Assembly: GCA_002887195.1 (NCBI GenBank)
Contig: PJAB01000075.1
Span: forward strand, 1-46,532
Length of the DNA: 46,532 bases
Reading direction: 5' to 3'
Origin: Chrysochromulina parva
Taxonomy: Eukaryota > Haptophyta > Prymnesiales > Chrysochromulinaceae
Every line of letters begins with the position of its first letter. The first letter of the stretch is position 1. Both the position numbers and the translations under genes were made by a program. Under the pieces are notes generated by a model. The model saw nothing but the letters and a program-made list of their open reading frames with translations, was not told the DNA's origin and made no database searches. Shown piece by piece: positions 38,674 to 46,532 of this stretch.

Positions 38674-41541
38674 ATGAGCGACGACGGCCGCCGTGGCTAC
38701 GACAGCCGTGATTGGGGCTACGACCGCCGCGACCGCAACGATGACCGCCGCGACCGCAACGATGACCGCCGCGACCGTGACTACGGCCATCGCGATCGAC
38801 GAGATGTGGATCGGAGAGACAGTGAATATGATAGACGCGTTTCTGACAGACGCGATTACGTCGACCGGCGCGACGATGACCGGCGCGACTTTGGCCGGCG
38901 CGATTACGACCGGGATGAGCGCGATTACCACTGTGAGCGAGAGGATAGAGGCGGGCGTGGCGATGGGCAATGCGAGAGGACTGACCGTCAAGAGCTTCAA
39001 GGGATTGCTCCTGCGGCACCGCCTTCATTAGCTGCAGTTCCTCGACAAGGATCCATATTCATTGAAGGTGTGGAAGACGACGAAGACGTGATGCCCAACA
39101 TGTCTCAACGTCCAAAGGCTGACGAGCCCATGCCCCAAAGGGTCTTCTCAGAAGGGTGCCAGACCTCAGCCGCGCCAGCAGGCGAGAAGGAACATTGGCA
39201 AGATGTACTGCTCGAGCTGCTGCGTAAGACGATCCCTTGTCCTCCTGGCAAAGCAGGTGGATTGGGTGGACGCCGATCCTGCCCATTCAGCCGCGAGGGC
39301 TTGGCCTTCATGTACGGAGCGGATGAGCAGCTGTACCGCAAGCTCCGGGACTTGTCGGGTTTCGACATCTGTGTGAACCCGACCTCGCCACATACGGTGG
39401 GCGGGCATGCTCAGTGCAAAGCGCACGATCTGAACCCGCCCAATCACTTCCAAGCAACCAACGGGTCGTCGCCACTTATTCAGCATTGTGGCTGTCAGAC
39501 CGGCGGCAAGACAGCACAGATCGGCCGCAATCCGCCCAAGAACGCAAAGGCCTGGGAGAAGTATGCTGAGGAAGAGCAGCTGCACCTTGTGTTGCTCACT
39601 CATCTGAAGGGCGATCAGTGGCAGGCTCTAGCGCCGCAGCTGCCGCGCGCCCCCGTCGCACAAGCGCAGCCAAAGATCGAAATCGCGTGGCCGCCGCTCG
39701 TCAAGATTACAGGCCTGCGCACCGATGTGTGCTCCCCCGCTAAGCTCAAGGAGATGTTCAAGAAATGGCTTCCCTCGCAGGCCTTTCCGATTTATAGACC
39801 TGGCTTCCAGGGCGAAGCCATTTTGGCATTCAAGACCGAGAGCGACGACAACCATGCGGCCTTTGAGCGCGCGTGCAGCCTCGAGGAAGAGCACACGACT
39901 CGTCCTGAGGGCCGGGCTGCGCAGCTCGTGCTGTTCGAGGATCTCAACAAGTGGAAGCAAAACACGCCCGGCTGGGCCGAAAAGATGCTCCGAGACACGT
40001 TCGTACCTCGCCTCAAGGCGGATGAAAAGGCCAAGCAGACGGAGAGAACCCAGAAGGTCGCTCAAGAGCGCGATCTTGCCAAACGCACGCTCGTCCAAGA
40101 GCAGCAGCAGCTCAAGGCCACGGAGCTGGAGCGCGATGAATGTTTGGCGCTGAACAGGGCACTCCAGGCTGAAAAGGATGAGATGCATAAGAATCTCGAG
40201 CAGACGCGCATCGAGGCGAAGCGAGCGCTCGAGGCGGAGGAGAGGCGGCAACTCGAGGCGCAGCAGCAGCTGATAGATGCGTTTGGCGCGCAGACGTTCG
40301 GTATCATCTGCGAGAAAGATCGGGAGGCTCAAAGACTCCGTGGCTTGGAGATGCACTGGCGCAACACACAAAACGAGCTGCATTCCGTCAAGGTGTTGTT
40401 TGCCCACAGGGAGCGCGAAATGGCCAAGGTGATCCAAGAGCAGCGGCGCATGTGTGAGGTCGAGAAGATGCAGATAGCTGCGCAGGCGCAGACGGAGGCG
40501 CAGGCCGCTGCGCAGCGCGAGATCGAGCGCCGCTTCAAGGATCTTCAAGCGGATAACGAAGAAAAGAACAGACAGCTGTGGAAGCTAGTGGAAGCCAAGG
40601 AGAAAGAGGCAGCCGCAGCGAAGGAGAAGATGGAGAAAGAGGCAGCCGCAGCGAAGGAGAAGATGCAGACCGAACCAGAAATTTGTGGCGGTCTCTTAAC
40701 CGAAACCGACGTGTGGCGAATAATCGCCGAAGACCATGAGTTGAAGCGGGCGATGGGGGTGCTCGAGCAGGCTCTACTCAAAAACGAGAGTGTCAAGAAG
40801 GCGTTCGACGATCCAGAGATCAACATCCAGAGCCGCTTCCAAATTCATAAGCCTGGAGAGCTGTCGCGAACGCAGTTGAGGAAATTCGGCTTCAAGATTG
40901 CGATCAATGGCGAATGGCCTCGGAACGACGCTGAAGCTCTTCTTCAAGAAGAGCTCTTTTATGAGATGGAGAATTGGCAGCTAACCCTTTACAACTCGGA
41001 ATCTAGGTTAATACGCGATCCCCAATTCGAGCCGGACCACGCATTCGTGTCGAAAAACGGGAAGTACTACCGCATCCGCGAGGAGGATGAAGAGCAAAAG
41101 CCGTGCGCAGCTGCCTTGCCTTTTGAAACATGAATGCAAACCTGTCGTTCGGCTCATTTCTCGCGCTCTTGCCCCCGCATCTTCAGGGAACTGAATCAAA
41201 AGACCAATGAGCTCATCCGACGGCCACACTTAAGCGCCGCTTTCGTCAAGTCGATTCGCGCCCGATTCAGCAAGAAGAATGCCGACGGCATCCTCAAGCA
41301 TTTGATGGACAAAGCCAATGAACTTATCGATCACCGAGGCTCGGGTTACAGCGAGGTCCAGCTGCTGTGGGATACGGAAAAGGATCGGGAGATGACCCCG
41401 GCTCAGAAGATGGATTTCCTGCTTCTTGCGACGGGCGGCCCCTCTCATGATGAAGATCGCTTCAAAGCGAGCTGGAAGAAGGGACATCTGGCGGGAGAGG
41501 TTGAAGGCTTCGAACATAAGGTATGGGACAAAGAAGAGTGA
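38674..41541 (+). CDS. XS-domain-like (SGS3-like) coiled-coil protein with RD-rich N-terminus
   Basis: Two exons, 38674-41102 and 41187-41541; about 927 residues. Residues 1-105 are an Arg/Asp dipeptide-rich region (RRDRNDDRRDRNDD). A Cys/His-containing middle (about 205-300: CPFS, CVNP, CKAH, HCGC) may bind zinc. Residues about 335-430 resemble the XS domain of plant SGS3: AWPPLVKITGLRTD, then GFQGEAILAFKTESDDNHAA, compared with WPPmviimNT and G-hrG-aiv-F in XS. A long coiled coil follows (about 445-680), as in SGS3, then a folded C-terminal part. Plant SGS3 stabilises RNA for RDR6 in post-transcriptional silencing; transfer of that role is inference. An 84-nt intron near the end, with an in-frame TGA, separates the last 118 codons; unspliced RNA would stop at 41133. 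Confidence 0.7.
38721..38785. repeat. 21-bp tandem repeat, about 3 copies
   Basis: Units of gaccgccgcgaccgcaacgat type encode DRRDRND in the RD-rich N-terminus of the XS-like gene. Confidence 0.8.
41103..41186 (+). other. Intron of the XS-like gene (84 nt)
   Basis: Donor gcaaaagcc|gtgcgcag, acceptor catcttcag|ggaactg, phase 2; joining gives EEQKPELNQKTNEL. The length is a multiple of three and it carries a TGA in frame, so retention would give a protein shortened by about 110 residues. Confidence 0.75.
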
Positions 41542-41790
41542 AGCGGCCAATGTGATAGCTCTACAACATCGCATGTACGCGTCTGGGTGCACACTCAGAA
41601 TAAACACAAAATCGCGGCTGGCCAACAAGGGTCTGCCGCTGTGTTTCCCTGAGATTTGGAGTAGATTTGCGATTGTATTCATTGGCAAAGTACCGTAAAC
41701 GTAACCTACGCGGTTGCTTGCGCTGCGCTGCTTCCAAGCTGACAGGGAACCTTACAGTGCTGTGAATTGGGGCCGTGAAAGGATACGACG
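41542..41790. other. Short intergenic
   Basis: 249 bp between the XS-like and SART3-like genes, same strand. More AT-rich, with no recognisable element. Confidence 0.4.
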
Positions 41791-41893
41791 ATGGCTACGG
41801 CTGCGGTCGAGGAGGTCGAGGATATGGAAGAAGACGGTGAGGAGGAGGATGGCAATGACGACGGCGACGACGACGAAGATGATAATGACGGCA

Positions 41894-41972
<79 letters not shown>

Positions 41973-44913
41973 TGTTGACGACGCTGCTGCCGCCTCCGAG
42001 ATTGCTGCCATCCGAGAGGCGCTCGCCACCGCCGCACCAACGCAGGCGCAGCTCTTACGGCTAGCGACACTCCTCAATGGGCAGGCTGATCTCGATGGTG
42101 TGCGTGCGGCGCGAGAACAGCTCGCGGCGAGCTTCTGCCCGCTCGATGATGCCGTGTGGCTCGAGTGGATCAGTGACGAGGCACGGCTCGCACGCACGGC
42201 CGCCGAGGCCGAAGCGCTCAAAGCGCTGTGCCTTCGCGCGTGCCGCGATCATCTGAGCGTACCACTCTGGCTGTGCTATGTTCGGCACGTCGCGCGCCTC
42301 GATGCGCCTGGCCTCCTACCCGACAACGGCGGCGACGACGACCTGATCGACGCCGCCGCTGCTGCTGCTGCGGCGGCGGCGGCGGCCACGGCGCTGGTGG
42401 AGCAGCTAGCGGCCAGCCCGAGCGCACCGGCGGCGGCCGCTCTGACCGAGGCTGCCTCAAGCGGCGCCGCCGCCGTGCGCGCCGCCCTCGAGGCTGCCCT
42501 AACGGGCACGGGCGTGGACGCATCCTCATCGGCCCTAGGCCCGGCGGGTCTGCATGTGAGTGAGGGTGGCTTGCTGTGGTGCACATACGAGGTGCTCGAG
42601 CTGCGGCTGCTCGGGACGGCGCCGACGCGCGAGCAGGCGGAGCGTGTGCGCCGACTGTACACGCGATGCCTCGGGGTGCCCACCTTCGAGCTCGAGGCCG
42701 TGCAGCGCCGGTACGGCGCTCTCGCGACAACGCTTGATGCGCTCGCGCCCGAGACGAAGCCGACGGCAGCGCTCGTGGCGACGCTCGCCAAGAGCGCCGA
42801 GCAGGCACGTCGCGAGGCTGGCCGGCGGCGCAAGCTTGAGATGCGCCTAGCGGCCGCACGCAAGCGCGCGGCCCGCGCCGGTTCCGTCAATCCGGATCCA
42901 TGGGGCAGTGGCGCGGCCTTCGGTGGCGTGTGGGAGCTCTGGGCTCAGTACCTGGAGCTCGAGGGGACGGCAGACCCGTGGCGCGTGCGGCTGCTTTACG
43001 AGCGGCTCCTATGTCCAGGCGAGCTTGACGAAACCGGCCGGCCGTTACACGCGTGCGCCTGGGTGTGGGGTCGTTACCTACGGTTCGTCTGGAACTCGTT
43101 GCCGAGTGGGGAGGTGCTGCGGGAGGTGAGCGCGCGCGCCGTGCGCTGCTGCCCGGAGGCGACGGGGCTATGGGTCGAACGGCTACGCGCGCTCGAGCAC
43201 GCGCGCGCGCCGCCCGAGGAGCTCAAGAGCAGCTTCGAGAGCGCGCTCGGGGCCGCGCTCGCGCCGATGGGCCTGCCGGGAGCAGCCGCTGTCAGTGCGC
43301 GAGACGCCGACGGCGGGAATGGAGGCGGCGACGGCGGCGGCGGCGGCGGCGACGGCGGCGGCGGCGGCGGCGACGGCGGCGACGGCGAGGAGGGCGGCGA
43401 GGGAGAGCTTGAGCTAGCTGCCGCGGCGGGTGCGGCCGCCTACGGCGGCAATGCGTACTTACGGCTCCTCATCACTTACTCTCAGTACCAGCGCCGCCGC
43501 GCGGCAAGCGCGCTGAAACGTGCGGGCGAGGCGCCGGCGGCACCGCCCCCAGCATCGATGGCGCCGCCGCCACCGCGCCGGCCACCGCCGGCGGATGCTC
43601 CGGCGACGTTCACACAGTTGGGGGCGGGTCAGGCGGCCGAGGTTGTGAAGTCGGTGCGCGCCGCCCGCGACCTCGTGCTCGCCTACCGCGCGTATCATCT
43701 GTACGAGGCTGACCCGGAGGCGACAGTGCCGCGTCTCTGGATGCACATCGAGGCTGAGACCCTCGGCTCCATCGAAGAGGCGCGCGCGCTCGCCGAGCCG
43801 CTGTTGAACCACCCACCCGCGTGCGAGCTCGCCGCGATCTGGACTGAGCTCGCGGAGCTCGAGCGGAGATTCGGTACGCCCGAGAGGGCGCGCGGCGTCT
43901 ACCGGCGCGCCCTCGGCAAGCTCAGCGATCTCGAGCAGACGATGACTCTCCAGGCCGCCTACGTCGGCTGGGAAGGGTGCTGTGGCACGCTCGAGCAGCT
44001 GCGCGATGCCGAGGGGCGGTGCGCCGCGCGCGTGCGCGTTCTCTGGACGCGTCGCCTTCAACGGTCGCAGCAGGAGCATCTGCAACAGCAGCTCGCCCTG
44101 CAGAGTGCGATGGCGGACGACGAGGCACGCGCGGCCAAGCGCGCGGCTCACAACCAGCTCGGGAAGCAGAAGCGCAAGGCCAAAAGAATGGAGGCGCGGG
44201 AGGTGGCTCAGGCTGCGGACGAGGGCGAGGACGTTGGCGCGGGTGGCGCTGAGGGCAGCGGCGACAGCACCGGTCTCGGAGACCCAAACAAGGCAGCGGA
44301 TCGAGACCCAAATAAGGAAGCCGCCTACAGCAAAGAAGGCGAAGCGCCGGCCAAGCGAGCCAAACGGTCGTCGGCAAGTGCCAGCCGAGCCGACACTAGT
44401 GCAGCCGAGCCAGGCTATACAGTTGCCGCCGCGCGCGCCGCTGCCTCTCGTGCGCGCGTCGCTGCTGCGGCGGCCGGCGCCTCGCCCACTGCAAACGCCG
44501 CCGCGCCGGCGGCTGCCCGTAGCACGCCAGCGGCGACGGCTCCGGCGGGCGACACGCCTACGCCAGCGGCGGCCCCAAAGCCGGCGGCCGCCCAACACGG
44601 CGCCCCCAAGCCAGTGGCCGACCAACACGGCGCCCCCAAGCCAGCGGCCGCCCAACTCGGCGCCCCAAAGCCGGCGGGCATGCTTGTTCCGCGGGCGCTC
44701 AAGACGAGCCGCGCGGGCGGTGCGCCGGCCGCCAAGCCCGGGCGTGGGACGGGCGCCGGTCGCGGAGGCGGCGCAGAGCGAGCGGCGCCAGCGGCCTGTG
44801 CAGGTGGTTGCGAGAGGGCCGAGGGCGAGCCGGGTCTGACCAACGAGCAAATCAGGCGTCTGATGATGTCGTCCTCAGAGGGAGGTGAATCTCATTCTGC
44901 CGAAAGCAAGTGA
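41791..44913 (+). CDS. SART3/Prp24-like HAT-repeat protein lacking RRMs
   Basis: 1,040 residues, intronless. An acidic N-terminus with about 25 GAC codons in a row (41896-41970) is followed by HAT-type helical repeats: VWLEWISDEARLA, VPLWLCYVRHVARL, GLLWCTYEVLELRLLGTAP, VWELWAQYLELEG, AWVWGRYLRFVWNSL and EATVPRLWMHIEAETLG. The order and the WLEW-x-x-DE segment match SART3, the U4/U6 snRNP recycling factor. The C-terminus also fits: a basic NLS-like region (KQKRKAKRMEAREV), then MLVPRALKTSRAGG and LTNEQIRRLMM at the very end, comparable to the LLPRAL segment and LSm-binding tail of SART3. The two RRMs normally between HAT repeats and tail are absent and replaced by an Ala/Pro-rich stretch with a repeated GAPKPAAAQ unit (44580-44670). 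Confidence 0.75.
41896..41970. repeat. GAC trinucleotide microsatellite, about 25 units
   Basis: A perfect run of GAC in frame, encoding poly-Asp near the N-terminus of the SART3-like gene. Length variation between strains is likely. Confidence 0.95.
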
Positions 44914-45358
44914 GGAATCTGTATGAGCGACGAGCGCACGAGAGAAAATCCCTTATATTCCGCGTGGTCCGTCAGAGTTTGTCGCACCAATTGAATGACG
45001 AGAGATCCCAGAACGACCTAACGTAGTAAGCCGCGCTCCCCTTTCCATATTATGCCCCTTTCGGACCACCGCGACACACTGGCTTCGGGAGAAGATAGCG
45101 AATCTGAGAGAATCAGAATGGCGGTTACGATGTGCGCTCCACGTACCGAATCACCTGACCCCCGTAAGAGCAGACGAACCCCGTACGCCTACCCGGTATT
45201 TCCCCACAGTCCCACATCACGCCTCTCGCCTCTCCCACTCTTTTCCGTGTGAGTGTGCCGATATGACGCGAATTGCGACGGTCATCTCGCGACAGTTCCC
45301 GCGACTCGCAAACACGCGCGATCCTGTCGCGCAAAGCCTCCCCCATGCCCGATAGACC
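44914..45358. other. Intergenic
   Basis: 445 bp. A gcgagttgcgagtgt-like T/C-rich stretch (tcacgcctctcgcctctccc, about 45217-45236) precedes the next gene. No coding feature. Confidence 0.4.
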
Positions 45359-46210
45359 ATGGCATGCGAGTCCTCGTCCTATTTGAGATCGCACAACTAT
45401 CCCCGCAGGATGGTTCTGTACTGGATCATCTTTCGGATGCACAGTATGGATGCCACTTCAGGGTGCCGAGGGGTCTATCGGAACCCGCTGCCACCTGTTC
45501 GCTTTCGTGACGACATCGGTCACTTGTTAAGAGAGTTGGGACTTACGGGCAGAGGTGTCGAGCTTGGCGTCGCAAGAGGTGAATTCACAACCATTACCTT
45601 GGAAGGCTGGCGCATGTGCTCTTACTATGTGCAGGTTGATACCTGGCGGCACCTTGTTAACTATCTGGATACTGCCAACCATGCGCAACATGTGCAGGAC
45701 CGATTCCAATCAGAGGCATTCAAAAGACTGCAAGACCAAATCAGCTTGGGCCATGCACGAGACGGCGCACAGTGCATTAACACCACCACAAGTTGCGCTG
45801 AACGCTATCCTGACTCACACTTTGATTTCATTTATGTTGATGCACGGCACGATCGAAAGGGTGTCCTGGAGGACTTGTCCACTTGGTGGCCAAAGCTACG
45901 ACAAGGAGGTATCATGGCGGGCCATGATTATACTACCCAGAAGGAACCAAAGCCATCGCCTTGGGCTGCATCTTTCTACACGCGAAGGTTTGGGATTGAT
46001 CCTGCTGGATCAGGTCAAAACTGGACACTGAACGGTGATGGTACCGTAGATGAAAGCGGGCGGGCCACTAAGGGCGCAGTGGATGACTTTTTCAATGGCG
46101 CAGCAGAGGAGTATGGCATAGGCGGTCCGCCAGACTTGCGCGAATGCCCACGACAGCTCCAGGTGACATACCGTGAAATCGCATGGAACTCATGGATAGT
46201 TCGCAAATGA
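45359..46210 (+). CDS. Class I SAM-dependent methyltransferase (Methyltransf_24-like)
   Basis: 283 residues from ATG 45359; ATGs at 45410 and further in are also possible. SAM-binding motif I is VELGVARGEFTTITL (about 67-81), followed by YYVQVDTWRHL as the post-I acidic strand. FDFIYVDARHDRKGVLEDL and WWPKLRQGGIMAGHDY are diagnostic of this family (VDA-x-HDY-x-G and GG-x-x-GHDY). A short hydrophobic stretch near the N-terminus (MVLYWIIFRM) may be part of a signal anchor. Base composition is visibly lower in GC than the neighbours and codon choice is more relaxed, suggesting a different history or recent acquisition. Members methylate sugars, small molecules or glycans; substrate unknown. Confidence 0.75.
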   Translation: MACESSSYLRSHNYPRRMVLYWIIFRMHSMDATSGCRGVYRNPLPPVRFRDDIGHLLRELGLTGRGVELGVARGEFTTITLEGWRMCSYYVQVDTWRHLVNYLDTANHAQHVQDRFQSEAFKRLQDQISLGHARDGAQCINTTTSCAERYPDSHFDFIYVDARHDRKGVLEDLSTWWPKLRQGGIMAGHDYTTQKEPKPSPWAASFYTRRFGIDPAGSGQNWTLNGDGTVDESGRATKGAVDDFFNGAAEEYGIGGPPDLRECPRQLQVTYREIAWNSWIVRK

Positions 46211-46532
46211 GTTCACCATGTCATCCATTTCAAGCAAGCAAGGGAAGCTACTGAGCATACACATGCCCCGTGACAGGGAGATCGGCCCACAAAAACGTAG
46301 CGCGCGAGCGGGGTCGCGCCTCGCGCCTCAGGAAAGGGAGCTGCTCGCACTGAGCTAGGTCAGTGCATCGGCCTCTCTCCTCTGGCTCTCGCCTCGGTTA
46401 CTTGGGCCCTGTCAATGGGTAGGCACCACTTGTCGTGGACCGACGGGGGGGCGCGTTCTGGAAGGGGTATTCAAGTTGCCCCTTAGCCCGCCGCAGGCGC
46501 GAAAATTTGGGCACTATTTACTGCAAATAACA
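46211..46532. other. Contig edge, no gene seen
   Basis: 322 bp after the methyltransferase. Alternating GC-rich and AT-rich stretches. No gene, RNA fold or repeat recognised. Confidence 0.4.

Noticed and set aside
39628..40548. Leu/Arg-rich minus-strand frame opposite the XS-like gene
   Set aside because: Antisense of a coiled-coil coding region, which typically gives Leu-rich frames; no independent feature.
1..46532. Bacterial operon or plasmid interpretation
   Set aside because: Spliceosomal introns, a cytochrome-b5 desaturase fusion, SART3-like HAT repeats and full-length ABCB layout are eukaryotic; no operon-like spacing or Shine-Dalgarno pattern.
1..46532. Integrated virus or transposon
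   Set aside because: No reverse transcriptase, integrase, transposase, capsid or terminal-repeat signature was recognised in any frame.

Overview
The window looks like nuclear DNA from a microalga, most likely a haptophyte (Isochrysis, Emiliania, Prymnesium or Chrysochromulina type). The base composition is GC-rich. Long, mostly intron-poor genes lie on both strands, each with its own promoter and with no operons. The few introns are short (82-208 nt) and spliceosomal, and Gly/Ala/Asp homopolymer tracts and minisatellites are common. The cytochrome-b5 front-end desaturase at 12941-14251 resembles haptophyte delta-5 desaturases as I remember them. No database search was possible, so the lineage is an inference.

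Layout. 0.4-3 kb (-): low-complexity protein with a conserved acidic domain common in protist and ciliary proteins. 3.5-7.7 kb (-): full-length ABCB-type transporter, with an intron in the second Walker A and an apparent 1-nt frameshift. 7.9-12 kb (+): GTPase/LRR protein with a WW domain inside the LRR array. 12.2-12.8 kb (-): weak hypothetical. 12.9-14.3 kb (+): desaturase. 14.7-16.6 kb (-): APC/polyamine-type transporter. 17-18.1 kb (-): coiled coil. 18.9-19.7 kb (-): hypothetical with two CxxC motifs. 20-22.7 kb (-): secreted TPR-JmjC oxygenase. 22.9-23.7 kb (+): methyltransferase. 24-25 kb (+): kelch protein. 25.8-27.8 kb (-): four-EF-hand protein. 28.1-28.8 kb (-): small three-exon gene. 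29.2-35.1 kb (+): cold-shock domain joined to a ZNFX1-like helicase. 35.6-36.8 kb (+): Wss1-type protease. 37-37.8 kb (+): hypothetical. 38.7-41.5 kb (+): XS/SGS3-like coiled-coil protein. 41.8-44.9 kb (+): SART3-like HAT protein without RRMs. 45.4-46.2 kb (+): lower-GC SAM methyltransferase.

The most notable signal lies in the introns. I could place 12. In seven, exon sequence after the acceptor starts with GT, so both splice sites read as exon|GT. In at least four of these seven the two junctions are direct repeats offset by exactly the intron length, and in two more the intron carries a near-copy of neighbouring exon sequence. This is what intron birth by local tandem duplication predicts. 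Several introns are largely built of a roughly 10-bp tandem unit (sense CCACTGATGA or close) that carries a branch-point-like CTGAY every helical turn, and the unit is shared by unrelated genes. Half of the donors read GTGCG rather than GTRAGT.

The genes do not form a pathway. The 29-45 kb stretch does hold three RNA-linked candidates: a ZNFX1-like helicase, an SGS3/XS-like protein and a SART3-like snRNP factor.
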